DNA of 64,000 bases. Source: Streptomyces sp. NBC_01775 (GTDB lineage Bacteria > Actinomycetota > Actinomycetes > Streptomycetales > Streptomycetaceae). A model generated the notes under the pieces. That model was not told the origin of the DNA, ran no database searches, and worked only from the letters and a program-made list of their open reading frames with translations. Below are positions 15,261 to 23,599 of this stretch, piece after piece; the stretch's first letter is position 1, and every line of letters begins with the position of its first letter. Location of the stretch: NCBI RefSeq assembly GCF_035917675.1, contig NZ_CP109104.1:7626001-7690000 (forward strand), read 5' to 3'. Both the position numbers and the translations under genes were made by a program.

Positions 15261-16021
15261 ACAACAGACTGACCATGGCGCTGGCGGTCGGCGGAGGATA
15301 TGTCCTCGGCCGGACGAAGAAGGCCAAGTTCGCCTTCGCCATCGCCACGATGGTGGCCGGCAAGCGGCTGCAACTCAGCCCGCGCGCCCTCGCCACCTTC
15401 GCCTCGGAACAGCTGGCCCAGAACCCGCAGTTCAAGGAGCTGGGCGACCAGCTGCGCGAGGACCTGCGGGGAACGGGCAGGGCGGCGACAGGCGCCCTGG
15501 TCAACCGCCAGGTCAACGCGCTGGCCGACCGTCTGCACGAGCGCACCCTCGATGTGCGCGACCAGCTCTCGGGCGCGGCCGATACGGCCAAGGAGGCGGG
15601 CGGCGCGGCCAAGGACACGGCCAAGGACACCGCGGACTCGGCGAAGGACACCGCCGAGGACACCGCTGAGAAGGCCACCGGCACGGCGCGCGGCGCCGCC
15701 GGTTCCGCCAAGCGCGGGACCGCGTCCGCCGCGAAGACCGCCAGGTCGCCGAAGAAGACGGAGTCTTCCGGGCGAGCCTCCGGGGGGTCGTCCTCCGAGC
15801 GCACGTCTTCCGAGCGCCCCTCTTCCGGACGTACGGCCTCCGGCGGCAAGCGGGCGGAGGGCGGGCAGGCCAAGCGCCCGGCCAAGAAGCAGCCCGCGAA
15901 CAAGGCCCCCGCCAAGAAGTCCTCCGCCGCCAAGCCGGCCTCGCCTTCGCGGTCGTCGTCCTCCTCACGGTCGACGGCGCAGAAGACGGCCCGTGCGAAG
16001 GGAGGCCGGGACAGTGGCTGA
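15251..16021 (+). CDS. gvpY: Gas vesicle cluster protein GvpY-like
   Basis: This is a 256-aa protein in the position of gvpY. The N-terminus (about 1-95) is conserved-looking: LTMALAVGGGYVLGRTKKAK, then FAIATMVAGKRLQLSPRAL. The middle is an Ala/Lys/Asp/Thr-rich helical repeat (AKDTAKDTADSAKDTAED). The C-terminal 100 residues are a disordered Ser/Lys/Arg/Ala-rich basic tail resembling histone-H1-like tails. Function is unknown; streptomycete clusters carry it between gvpG and gvpZ. The symbol is assigned from position and composition. Overlaps with both neighbours indicate translational coupling. Confidence 0.75.
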   Translation: MDMNNRLTMALAVGGGYVLGRTKKAKFAFAIATMVAGKRLQLSPRALATFASEQLAQNPQFKELGDQLREDLRGTGRAATGALVNRQVNALADRLHERTLDVRDQLSGAADTAKEAGGAAKDTAKDTADSAKDTAEDTAEKATGTARGAAGSAKRGTASAAKTARSPKKTESSGRASGGSSSERTSSERPSSGRTASGGKRAEGGQAKRPAKKQPANKAPAKKSSAAKPASPSRSSSSSRSTAQKTARAKGGRDSG

Positions 16022-17204
16022 CACCAGGGCCGACAGCGGCAACGGCAGCGGCAGCGGCAAGGTGCTGGGCGGGCTCGATTCCGAGGCGGCGGACCGCCTC
16101 AAGTCGGTGGCGCGTGACCTGGCCATGGCCGAGGCGGAGAAGCTGCTCATGGGAGTGGGCCGCAAGCTCGGGCAGACCACGGGCAAGCTCACCGACGTCG
16201 CCGAGGGCCGCAGCCCCGGCTTCGCCAAGCTCGCTCTGGAGAGCGGTCGCAAGGTCGTCGAGGGCAAGGGCCCCGTGCGCGGGGCCCTTGAGGCCGGCGC
16301 CTCGCAGCTGAAGGACAAGGCGGTGGAGGGCGTCAAGAGCGCCTTCCAGGGCGGCGGCAAGCGGAAGAAGGGCGGCGGCCAGAAGCCCGTCGTCATCCTG
16401 GAGCACGTGGACGTGGGGGTGCCCCTGCGCGACGCGTACGACCAGTGGACGCAGTTGCAGGACTTCAGCTCCTTCACCAAGGGCGTCAAGGACGTCACGG
16501 TGGCCGACGACACCAGCTCGGACTGGAAGCTGAAGATCTTCTGGTCCAACCGCAGCTGGCGGGCGAGCACCACGGAACAGGTGCCTGACCAGCGGATCTC
16601 CTGGACGTCCGAAGGCGCCAAGGGCAGCACCAAGGGCGTGGTGACCTTCCACGAACTGGCCCCGACCCTCACCCGGGTCGTGCTCGTCATCGAGTACTAC
16701 CCCAAGGGCCTCTTCGAGAAGACCGGCAACATATGGCGCGCACAGGGCCGCAGGGCACGCCTGGACCTCAAGCACTTCGCCCGGCACATCTCCATGAAGG
16801 GCGAGGCCGACGAGGGCTGGCGCGGTGAGATCCGCGACGGCGAGGTCGTGACCACCCACGAGGACGCGGTCGCCGAGGAAGAGGGCGACGAGGCCCCCGA
16901 GGACGGCGAAGCGGTGGACGCCGAAGCGGAGGAGTCCGAGGAGCCCCGCTCCGAAGAGGACACCGACGAGGCCGAAGCGGACGCTGCCGACGACGACGAG
17001 GCCGACACCGACGAGGCCGACACCGACGAGGCCGACGACGAGTACGTCGAGGACGCGGAACTCGTGGACGAGCCCGATGAGGAGGACGAGCCGGACGAGC
17101 CCGAGGAGCTCGACGAGGAAGACGCCGACGAGCTCGACGAGGAAGACGAGGAGCCGGAGGAGGAGCCGGAAGAGGAGTACGCCGAGGCGGGTGAGCGCCG
17201 ATGA
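16014..17204 (+). CDS. gvpZ: SRPBCC-domain protein GvpZ-like with long acidic tail
   Basis: This is a 396-aa protein. Residues about 20-125 are a helical, basic region. Residues about 125-275 are an SRPBCC (polyketide cyclase/START-like) domain: VVILEHVDVGVPLRDAYDQW, QLQDFSSFTKGVKDVTVADD, RISWTSEGAKGSTKGVVTFH. The last 110 residues are almost entirely Asp/Glu/Ala, including repeated DEADT units. GTG 16014 is chosen because GGGAGG lies upstream, and it overlaps gvpY by 8 bases; the open frame upstream is a shadow of gvpY. In other streptomycete clusters the equivalent gene sits here. The role is unknown; hydrophobic ligand or shell binding is possible. Confidence 0.8.
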   Translation: MADTRADSGNGSGSGKVLGGLDSEAADRLKSVARDLAMAEAEKLLMGVGRKLGQTTGKLTDVAEGRSPGFAKLALESGRKVVEGKGPVRGALEAGASQLKDKAVEGVKSAFQGGGKRKKGGGQKPVVILEHVDVGVPLRDAYDQWTQLQDFSSFTKGVKDVTVADDTSSDWKLKIFWSNRSWRASTTEQVPDQRISWTSEGAKGSTKGVVTFHELAPTLTRVVLVIEYYPKGLFEKTGNIWRAQGRRARLDLKHFARHISMKGEADEGWRGEIRDGEVVTTHEDAVAEEEGDEAPEDGEAVDAEAEESEEPRSEEDTDEAEADAADDDEADTDEADTDEADDEYVEDAELVDEPDEEDEPDEPEELDEEDADELDEEDEEPEEEPEEEYAEAGERR

Positions 17205-17530
17205 CCACGCCCAGCAGGCTCCCCGAGAGGTACGAGAGCGGCGGCGGGTCCAACCTCGCCGACATCCTCGAACGCGTCCTGGACAAGGGCATCGTCATCG
17301 CCGGCGACATCAAGATCAACCTGCTCGACATCGAGCTGCTCACCATCAAGCTCCGGCTGATCGTCGCCTCCGTCGACAAGGCCAAGGAGATGGGCATCGA
17401 CTGGTGGGAGTCGGATCCCGCACTCAGCTCGAACGCCCGTCACCGCGAACTGAACGCGGAGAACGAGCACCTGCGCAACCGCATCGCCGAACTGGAGGGC
17501 AGTCCTCATGAACAGCGCCACGAGCGATGA
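17201..17530 (+). CDS. gvpJ: Gas vesicle minor shell protein GvpJ
   Basis: This is a 109-aa GvpA/J-family protein. The conserved core is NLADILERVLDKGIVIAGDI followed by IELLTIKLRLIVASVDKAKE (about residues 18-65), then GIDWWES, typical of GvpJ/M-type minor components, and a C-terminal coiled-coil segment (ELNAENEHLRNRIAELEGS). Minor GvpA paralogues are thought to form vesicle tips or nucleation sites. It starts with ATGA overlapping gvpZ and overlaps the next gene by 23 bases. Confidence 0.9.
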   Translation: MTTPSRLPERYESGGGSNLADILERVLDKGIVIAGDIKINLLDIELLTIKLRLIVASVDKAKEMGIDWWESDPALSSNARHRELNAENEHLRNRIAELEGSPHEQRHER

Positions 17531-18410
17531 CACCAGAGCGGAGCTGCGCTACGTCTACGCCGTGACCGCGCCCCTGGACGGCCCGCTGCCCGAGGACCTG
17601 CGAGGCGTGGGCGGCACGACGCCCTTCACCGTCGAACACGCCGGACTGGCGGCCGTGGTGAGCCTGGTCCCCGAGGCCGACTTCGCCGAAGAGCCGCTGC
17701 GCGCCCATCTGGAGGACCTCGACTGGCTCGCGGACACCGCCCGCGCCCACCAGGCGGTCGTCGACGCGCTCACCGGCCTCACCTGCCCGCTCCCGCTGCG
17801 CCTGGCCACCGTCTACCACGACGAGGACGGCGTACGGCGAGCCCTCGCGGAGGGCCGGGAAGAGTTCGAGGCGACGCTGCGGCGGCTGGAGGGCCGCGTC
17901 GAGTGGGGCGTGAAGGTCTACGCGAGCGCGCCCGAGACGCCCGCCGCCGCTCCCGCAGCCCCGGCATCAGGGGGCGCGCGGGGCAGCGGCGAGCGGCCGG
18001 GGCCGACGAGCGGACGCGACTATCTGCGCCGCCGCCGACACCAGGTCACAGCGCGTGAGAACGCGCTTCAGGAGGCCGAACAGCTCGGCCGAAGCCTCCA
18101 CTCCGCGCTCTCCGGACAGGCGGAGGAGGTGCGGGTCTACCCCGCGCAGAACCCGAAGCTCTCGAAGGTTCCGGGCCAGAACCTCCTCAACGCCGCCTAT
18201 CTCGTGCCCCGCGAGCGCTCCGAGGACTTCGTCTCCCGCGTCGAACAACTCGGCGCGCACGACCCCAACGTCCGCGTCGAGCTGACCGGCCCGTGGGCGC
18301 CGTACTCCTTCGCGGCGGCCGACCGCGCCGACGAACGCGGTCACGCGGGCGAACGCGACCGCACCATCGAACGACCCGCCGAAGAGAAGACGGAGGGAGC
18401 GGCACGGTGA
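17508..18410 (+). CDS. gvpL: Gas vesicle protein GvpL
   Basis: This is a 300-aa second GvpF/L-family protein. It opens with LRYVYAVTAPLDGPLPEDLR, has the family segment PLRLATVYHDEDGVRRAL, and ends with LTGPWAPYSFA. A Pro/Ala/Gly-rich linker (about 145-170) separates the two domains, and the second has QNLLNAAYLVPRERSEDFVS. GvpL likely acts with GvpF, GvpG and GvpA in early assembly. The final 25 residues are a charged tail. The start lies within gvpJ; the stop overlaps the GTG of gvpS. Confidence 0.9.
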   Translation: MNSATSDDTRAELRYVYAVTAPLDGPLPEDLRGVGGTTPFTVEHAGLAAVVSLVPEADFAEEPLRAHLEDLDWLADTARAHQAVVDALTGLTCPLPLRLATVYHDEDGVRRALAEGREEFEATLRRLEGRVEWGVKVYASAPETPAAAPAAPASGGARGSGERPGPTSGRDYLRRRRHQVTARENALQEAEQLGRSLHSALSGQAEEVRVYPAQNPKLSKVPGQNLLNAAYLVPRERSEDFVSRVEQLGAHDPNVRVELTGPWAPYSFAAADRADERGHAGERDRTIERPAEEKTEGAAR

Positions 18411-18658
18411 GTGCCGCTCAGCCGGAGCCCCACGCGTCGCGCCACGTCACCTCCTATGACACACAGGAGCCGCTGGCGCGGCGCGAGGTCTCCCTCGTCG
18501 ACCTGCTGGACCGGCTGCTGGGCACGGGAGTTGTGGTGACCGGCAGCCTCACCCTGGGCATCGCCGACGTCGATCTCGTACGGATCGACCTGCGCGCCCT
18601 GATCGCCTCGGTCAACGAGCGCGTGCCCTCGCCCTGGGAAGGAGGGGAGCCCCTGTGA
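18407..18658 (+). CDS. gvpS: Gas vesicle minor shell protein GvpS
   Basis: This is an 83-aa GvpA/J-family paralogue. Its core reads VSLVDLLDRLLGTGVVVTGS then LTLGIADVDLVRIDLRALIA, the same helix-strand-strand plan as GvpA but more divergent. The N-terminal 27 residues are a variable extension. GTG 18407 overlaps the gvpL stop (GTGA). Its own stop overlaps the GTG of gvpK. Position between gvpL and gvpK supports the GvpS assignment. Confidence 0.85.
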   Translation: MSAAQPEPHASRHVTSYDTQEPLARREVSLVDLLDRLLGTGVVVTGSLTLGIADVDLVRIDLRALIASVNERVPSPWEGGEPL

Positions 18659-18939
18659 CACGCCGCCTGGACTTCGACCCGGATACGGTGGAGCGCGATC
18701 TCGCGGCGCTGGTGCTGACCATCGTCGAGCTGCTGCGGCAGCTCGTGGAGCGGCAGGCCCTGCGCCGAGTAGAGGTCGGAGACCTGACCGACGACCAGGA
18801 GGAGCGGATCGGCATGACCCTCATGCTGCTGGAGGACCGGATGGAACTCCTCCGAGAACGCTTCGGGCTGACCCCCGAGGATCTGAACCTGGATCTCGGC
18901 CCGCTGGGTACCCTCCTGCCCACCGATCAGAGTTCGTAG
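18655..18939 (+). CDS. gvpK: Gas vesicle protein GvpK
   Basis: This is a 94-aa GvpK-family protein. Conserved segments are RRLDFDPDTVERDLAALVLT, IVELLRQLVERQALRRVE and IGMTLMLLEDRMELLRERFG, then LNLDLGPLG. GvpK is an accessory protein found at the end of streptomycete clusters; its biochemical role is not settled. GTG 18655 overlaps gvpS by four bases. It is the last gene of the coupled run that begins at gvpA, nine bases before the next, unrelated membrane protein gene. Confidence 0.92.
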   Translation: MTRRLDFDPDTVERDLAALVLTIVELLRQLVERQALRRVEVGDLTDDQEERIGMTLMLLEDRMELLRERFGLTPEDLNLDLGPLGTLLPTDQSS

Positions 18940-18948
18940 ATCCTCCCT

Positions 18949-19722
18949 ATGCCCGACGCGTTCTACTCCTCGATGGGCCAGGGCTGGCCGCAACTCGCGG
19001 ATCTGGCCCTGGCCTTCGTCCTGACCTCGATCATCGGCCTGGAGAGACGGGCCAGACGCAAGAGCGCGGGCCTGCGCACCCACGCACTCGTGGGGCTCGG
19101 GGCCGCTCTTTTCATGCTCGTCAGCAAGTACGGCTTCGCCGACCTGATGGGCATGGAGGACGTCTCCTTCGACCCGTCACGCATCGCGGCGCAGGTCGTC
19201 TCCGGCGTCGGCTTCCTCGGCGGCGGCGTCATCTTCCTGCGCCGCGATGTGGTGCGCGGCCTCACCACGGCGGCCATCGTGTGGGTCTCGGCCGCCGTCG
19301 GTATGGCGTGCGGCGCGGGCCTCCCCCTGCTGGCCGTCGCTGTGGTGGCCATGCACTTCCTCACCGTCTGGGGCTTCACCAAGCTGGGCGAACACCTCCC
19401 GGACGGCGACCCCGGCCGGCTGCGGCTGACCTACGAGGAGGGGCGCGGGGTGCTGCGCAGCGCCCTGACCCGGTGTACGGAGCACGGTTTCGCGGTCACC
19501 GAGACCGACGCGGCGCACCCGGAGGAGGGCATGCCGGGCGAGGCGGGCCCCGGCAAGGCCGGTCCGGGCGGGGCCGGCCCGGCGACGGAGCAGCCCCAGC
19601 GGATACAGCTCACGCTCGCGGTCGCGGGGCGCGGCTCGGTGCCCGAACTGGTGGGGGAGCTGATGAGCATCCCCGGCATGATCGCCGTCAACGGCCGCGA
19701 GGCGGCATCCACCCGGGACTGA
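18949..19722 (+). CDS. MgtC/SapB-family membrane protein
   Basis: This is a 257-aa protein. The N-terminal half has four or five transmembrane helices with the MgtC signature: LAFVLTSIIGLERRARRKSA with the conserved ER and Arg cluster, LRTHALVGLGAALFML, VSGVGFLGGGVIF and GLTTAAIVWVSAAVGMACG. The C-terminal half is a soluble ACT-like domain (about 160-255) interrupted by a Gly/Pro/Ala-rich insert (GEAGPGKAGPGGAGP). MgtC proteins modulate Mg2+ starvation and F-ATPase in other bacteria. It is only nine bases downstream of gvpK on the same strand, so it may be read with the gas vesicle operon. Confidence 0.88.
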   Translation: MPDAFYSSMGQGWPQLADLALAFVLTSIIGLERRARRKSAGLRTHALVGLGAALFMLVSKYGFADLMGMEDVSFDPSRIAAQVVSGVGFLGGGVIFLRRDVVRGLTTAAIVWVSAAVGMACGAGLPLLAVAVVAMHFLTVWGFTKLGEHLPDGDPGRLRLTYEEGRGVLRSALTRCTEHGFAVTETDAAHPEEGMPGEAGPGKAGPGGAGPATEQPQRIQLTLAVAGRGSVPELVGELMSIPGMIAVNGREAASTRD

Positions 19723-19760
19723 GCCCCGTCGAGATCCACCAGGGACTGAGCCCCGTCGAG
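19715..19760. repeat. 19-bp direct repeat at the mgtC-like gene end
   Basis: GGGACTGAGCCCCGTCGAG occurs at 19715-19733, covering the stop codon, and again at 19742-19760. The copies lie 27 bases apart start to start. It may be a slippage duplication. Confidence 0.65.
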
Positions 19761-20084
19761 GATCAGGAGCGCCGGGCGCCGTCCGGAGGGGTGAGGCGGG
19801 GTCTGGATCACGGCGACTTCCGAATCGTCGACGCGGCAGCTCGGCGACGCCCCGGACGGGGGCACGTCTGGTGGAGCCTTCAATCGGTCACCGCCTTGAC
19901 CGGTGACGCCGTTTTGCCGGTCCGGTATCTGGCCGGCCACCTTCTCGGCCATGGCCGAACCCCTGCTGCCGGGGCTCGGCGGGCTGTGGGCGCGCTCGGT
20001 TTCCCGGCGTAAGGCGCTCGGGTTTCTCCGGCGTGGGGAGGGAAACCCCGAGGGGTGACTCCGCGAGCCGAAGGGGCTGAGCAC
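19723..20084. other. Intergenic region with a repeated hairpin element
   Basis: No gene is seen in 362 bases. It contains the second copy of the 19-bp repeat and, at 19885-19909, a 25-bp imperfect hairpin (GTCACCG pairing with CGGTGAC) that is identical to 44753-44777. The right end holds the GAAGGGG ribosome binding site of the next gene. Confidence 0.6.
19885..19909. repeat. 25-bp hairpin repeat, copy 1
   Basis: The element begins CGGTCACCG, has CCTTGA in the loop region and ends CGGTGACGC. The same 25 bases occur at 44753-44777. The two inverted arms can form a 7-bp stem. No gene is associated with either copy. Confidence 0.75.
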
Positions 20085-20456
20085 ATGAACATGGACGTCA
20101 CCCTGGCTGCCACCGACCTCGCGGCCCACGATCATCTGGTGGGCATCGCGCCCTTCGCGATAGGAATCGTCCTGGTCGCGGCACTGATCGGCGCGGTCTG
20201 GCTGGGTATCCGGATCCGCAACCGAGAGGTGCCGCCCGACCCCGACTCCCAGCCGCACCTGCCCAAGGAAGGGCCGACGGACGAGATCATGGAGAACCGC
20301 GAACCCGACGAGATGCCTCGCGATGGCGAGCGCCGTCTTCCCCACGTGGGAGTGCACGACCAGGGCGACCGGGAGAGCCACCCCGGCGAGCCCCCGCACC
20401 GCAAGACGTGGGAGCCCGGCAAGAGCGGCTCGTTCGGCAGCGGTGGGTTTGGCTGA
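20085..20456 (+). CDS. DUF6479-like small single-TM protein
   Basis: This is a 123-aa protein with one transmembrane helix near the N-terminus (IAPFAIGIVLVAALIGAVWL, about 20-42) followed by a charged cytoplasmic tail with the recurring streptomycete pattern ENREPDEMPRDGERRLP and a Gly/Ser-rich end (GKSGSFGSGGFG). These features match the DUF6479 family of Streptomyces; function unknown. ATG 20085 has GAAGGGG 8 bases upstream; two more Met codons follow closely. Confidence 0.75.
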   Translation: MNMDVTLAATDLAAHDHLVGIAPFAIGIVLVAALIGAVWLGIRIRNREVPPDPDSQPHLPKEGPTDEIMENREPDEMPRDGERRLPHVGVHDQGDRESHPGEPPHRKTWEPGKSGSFGSGGFG

Positions 20457-20483
20457 CCCCTTCGGCCGGCCCGTTGACCCCGG

Positions 20484-20511
20484 CCCCGGCGCGGATTCGC
20501 GTGCGCCGGGG
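20484..20511. terminator. Bidirectional terminator between convergent genes
   Basis: CCCCGGCGC (20484-20492) pairs perfectly with GCGCCGGGG (20503-20511) around a 10-nt loop, exactly between the stops of the DUF6479-like gene and the NmrA-like gene. Confidence 0.7.
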
Positions 20512-20525
20512 TCCCCGCGGCGTTG

Positions 20526-21497
20526 TCATCCCCCGGCGGTGCCGTCCCACCCGGTGGTGGTCAGCCAGTCGGTGAAGTTGGCGAGCTCGGGGTGCAGGGC
20601 GCGCAGGGCCTGCGGGTCCCGGTCCTGGGAGAGAAGGTCACGGTCCTGGAAGAACGCGAACATCGCGGCCAAGTCGTGGCCGACCCCCGGTAGGGAGCGG
20701 CTGAACTCGTCGAGGTCCACCGCCTGGTAGGCACTCGGCACGCCGGTCGTCTTCTCGAACGCCGCCGCGATCTGGTCACCGGTGAGGGCGTCGGCGGCGA
20801 TGCGCAGGGTCCGGCCGCCCCAGTCGTCCCAGTGGTCGAGCAGGTGACGGGCGAAGAAGGCGATGTCGTCGAGCGCGATCAGGGGCCAGCGGCCGTCCTC
20901 GCCGAGCGGCAGGGCGAACAGGAGGCCCTCGCGTCCGTCGGGCAGCCGGGTCCGCTGCGGCGCCAGGCCGTACAGGTTCTCGAAGTACGGTGCCGTCACC
21001 AGGACGGCCACATGCCGCGAGTACCAGCCGTCGGTCTCCTGCCGCATGGCCTCTTCGGAGCGGTGCAGCGCGATGTGGGCCTCCACAGCGGCCTTCGCGT
21101 CGTAGTGCGGGACCGGGATCCGCCCGTCGGTGAGGATGGCGGCGTTGTCCAGTGATGACCAGACGAACCGGTCCACCCCGGCCTGTCGCGCCGCGCGCAG
21201 CGCCCGCAGCCCCTGGGCGTACTCCTGCTGGGGGCTGGCCGTGGCGAAGAAGTCGGTGTTGCAGAAGACCTGGTCGACACCTCGGAAGGCGGCCATCAGG
21301 GACTGCTCGTCGTCCAGGTCACCGCGGATGGGCCGAACGTCACCGGGAGTGTTCTCGACCAGGGCACGGGCCCGCTCCGAGGACGGGTTCCGCGTCAGCA
21401 CCCGCACGACGGTGCCGGTCCGTGCGGCGAGGGCCCGGACGACCCGGGCCCCCATGGTCCCGGTGCCCCCGATCACGAGTGCGGTCGTCGACGTCAC
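20526..21497 (-). CDS. NmrA-like NAD(P)-binding oxidoreductase/sensor
   Basis: This is a 323-aa atypical short-chain dehydrogenase of the NmrA type. The N-terminal Rossmann motif VIGGTGTMGARVVRAL binds NADP, followed by RVLTRNPSSERARAL (phosphate contact) and RGDLDDEQSLMAAF. The region YDAKAAVEAHI lacks a clear YxxxK catalytic pair in its usual place, as in NmrA proteins, which often sense redox state rather than catalyse. GTG 21495-21497 overlaps the stop of the upstream quinone oxidoreductase (GTGA), so the two form an operon. Confidence 0.85.
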   Translation of the reverse strand: MTSTTALVIGGTGTMGARVVRALAARTGTVVRVLTRNPSSERARALVENTPGDVRPIRGDLDDEQSLMAAFRGVDQVFCNTDFFATASPQQEYAQGLRALRAARQAGVDRFVWSSLDNAAILTDGRIPVPHYDAKAAVEAHIALHRSEEAMRQETDGWYSRHVAVLVTAPYFENLYGLAPQRTRLPDGREGLLFALPLGEDGRWPLIALDDIAFFARHLLDHWDDWGGRTLRIAADALTGDQIAAAFEKTTGVPSAYQAVDLDEFSRSLPGVGHDLAAMFAFFQDRDLLSQDRDPQALRALHPELANFTDWLTTTGWDGTAGG

Positions 21498-22456
21498 TGC
21501 GCCACCTTCAGCACGAGCTTGCCGCGGGTGCGGTTGGTCTCACCCAGCCGGTGCGCCTCGGCGGCCTGCTCCAGGGCGAAGGTGCGCTCGACCTCGACCC
21601 GGACCGCGCCGGAGTCGACCAGGCCGGCGATGGCACTCAGAGCGGCGGCGTCCGGCTCGACCAGCAGCGGGCTGGTGCGCACACCCGTCTGCCCGGCCGC
21701 GGCGGCCAAGCCGTCCGAGACGCCGCCCGGGATGGAGACGACCAGTCCGCCGGGCCGGGTCACCGACACCGACCGCACGTCGGCGTCGTCCGCGGCGCCG
21801 ATCAGGTCGATGACGACATCGACCTTGCCGGTGACCTCCTCGAACCGCTGCCGGGTGTAGTCGATCGTCTCGTCCGCACCCAGCTCCTTGAGCCAGGCAT
21901 GCCGGGGCTCGCGGGCGGTCGCGATCACCTCCGCGCCGAGGTGCTTGGCGAACTGCACCGCCAAGTGCCCCACGCCACCGGCCGCGGCGTGCACCAGCAC
22001 CCGCTGCCCGCCGGTGACGCCCGCCGTGTCGACCAGGGCCTGCCACGCGGTGAGCGCCGCGAGCGGCAGGGCCGCGGCCTCGACATGTGAGAGTGCGGCC
22101 GGCTTGCGGGCGAACTGGCGGGACGGCGCGGTGACGAACTCCGCGTAACCGCCCGCCGGGCGCGGGAACCACGGCATGGCGTAGACCTCGTCGCCGGGTG
22201 CGAGCGTGGTGACACCGAAGCCGACCTCCTCGACGACGCCGGAGACGTCCCAGCCGAGGATCAGCGGCAGCGTCTGAAGCCCGGCCATACCGTGACCCGC
22301 GCGGGTCTTCCAGTCCACCGGATTGACCCCGGCCGCGTGCACACGCACCAGCACCTCGGTCGGCAGCGGCTCGGGGCGCGCGACCCGGCCGGCGCTCAGC
22401 ACTTCCGGTCCGCCGAACTCCTTGACGGTGACGGCGCGCATCGTTGGCTCGCTCAT
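21494..22456 (-). CDS. NADP-dependent quinone oxidoreductase (MDR family)
   Basis: This is a 320-aa zinc-free medium-chain dehydrogenase/reductase. The GroES-like N-domain contains LVRVHAAGVNPVDWKTRAG; the nucleotide-binding domain has VLVHAAAGGVGHLAVQFAKH (AxGGVG, NADP loop). It probably reduces quinones or reactive enones with NADPH in the cytoplasm. It is first gene of an operon with the NmrA-like gene and is divergent from a GlxA-type regulator 129 bp away, which is the likely controller. Confidence 0.88.
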   Translation of the reverse strand: MSEPTMRAVTVKEFGGPEVLSAGRVARPEPLPTEVLVRVHAAGVNPVDWKTRAGHGMAGLQTLPLILGWDVSGVVEEVGFGVTTLAPGDEVYAMPWFPRPAGGYAEFVTAPSRQFARKPAALSHVEAAALPLAALTAWQALVDTAGVTGGQRVLVHAAAGGVGHLAVQFAKHLGAEVIATAREPRHAWLKELGADETIDYTRQRFEEVTGKVDVVIDLIGAADDADVRSVSVTRPGGLVVSIPGGVSDGLAAAAGQTGVRTSPLLVEPDAAALSAIAGLVDSGAVRVEVERTFALEQAAEAHRLGETNRTRGKLVLKVAQ

Positions 22457-22585
22457 GCTCTCCTCGTTCGTCTTTGCTTCGTACGTTCTTCAGCCCGGCG
22501 CCAGGAGCCCAGGCACGGACAACCCTCGCCGACGCTCAGGGCCGCCGTGAGTGGCTGGACAGCCACCTGTCGTACCATTCCAGCC

Positions 22586-23578
22586 ATGCCGCATCGTGTT
22601 GTCGTTCTCGCCCTGGACGGGGTCCTGCCGATGGACCTGGGCATCGCGTCCCGGGTACTCGACGAGGCTCTCGACCCGACCGGGGCACGGCTCTATTCCG
22701 TGACCACCTGCTCGCTCGGCGGCCGGCCGGTCCGCACGAACGGGGGCTTCCGGATCATCGTCGACAACGACGAGTCGCTCCTGGAGAGTGCGGACACCGT
22801 GGTGATCGCCACCCAAGAACCCGAGGAGCACCTGCTCGCCACCGGGCAGCTGCCCGGTGAGGTCGCCGCGGCGCTCGCCCGGATCCGGCCGCTGACCCGC
22901 ATCGTCAGCCTGTGCACCTCGGCGTTCCTGCTCGCGGCGGGCGGCCTGCTGGACGGACTGCGGGCCACCACCCACTGGGCGCTGTGCGGCCAGTTCGCGC
23001 GGCTGTTCCCCGATGTCGAGGTCGACCCGGACGTGCTGTTCGTCGACAACGGACGCATCCTGACCGCTGCCGGCGGGGCGGCCGGCATCGACCTGTTCCT
23101 CCACCTGGTCCGCAGGGACCACGGCGCGACCGTGGCCGGCGCCGCGGCGCGACGATGCGTGGTGGCTCCATGGCGCGAGGGCGGGCAGGCACAGTTCATC
23201 GAGCACCCGGTGCCGAAGGACGTCGACCGTTCCACCTCGGCCACCCGCCAGTGGGCACTGAACCGGCTGACCGAACCCGTCACGCTCAAGGAAATGGCCC
23301 GCCACGCGCACATGAGCGAGCGCACATTCACCCGGCGGTTCCGCGCCGAGGTGGGCACGAGCCCCCTCCAGTGGCTGGTGCAAAGCCGACTGAGCCAGGC
23401 GCGCCGCCTGCTGGAGTCCAGCGACCTGACCGTCGAGCGGATCGCCACCGCCTGCGGCTTCGGGGACCCGGTCGCGCTGCGCAAGCACTTCCACACCCAC
23501 CTCGGCCTGTCCCCACTGGCCTACCGCCGCGTCCACTGCGCCCCTGAACCGATCCGGGCAGAGCCCGCCGCGACGTAA
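22586..23578 (+). CDS. GlxA-family transcriptional regulator (DJ-1/PfpI-AraC)
   Basis: This is a 330-aa regulator. The N-terminal DJ-1/PfpI-like domain (about 1-190) has the nucleophile-elbow region IVSLCTSAFLLAAGGLLDGL. The C-terminal AraC/XylS DNA-binding domain (about 225-325) has two HTH motifs: MARHAHMSERTFTRRFRAEV and ERIATACGFGDPVALRKHF, ending HLGLSPLAYRR. ATG 22586 marks the start of homology; the frame is open further upstream, but that part overlaps the divergent gene. It probably regulates the quinone oxidoreductase and NmrA operon, by divergence. Confidence 0.88.
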   Translation: MPHRVVVLALDGVLPMDLGIASRVLDEALDPTGARLYSVTTCSLGGRPVRTNGGFRIIVDNDESLLESADTVVIATQEPEEHLLATGQLPGEVAAALARIRPLTRIVSLCTSAFLLAAGGLLDGLRATTHWALCGQFARLFPDVEVDPDVLFVDNGRILTAAGGAAGIDLFLHLVRRDHGATVAGAAARRCVVAPWREGGQAQFIEHPVPKDVDRSTSATRQWALNRLTEPVTLKEMARHAHMSERTFTRRFRAEVGTSPLQWLVQSRLSQARRLLESSDLTVERIATACGFGDPVALRKHFHTHLGLSPLAYRRVHCAPEPIRAEPAAT

Positions 23579-23599
23579 CCCCCGCCCTCCCGGAACTCG

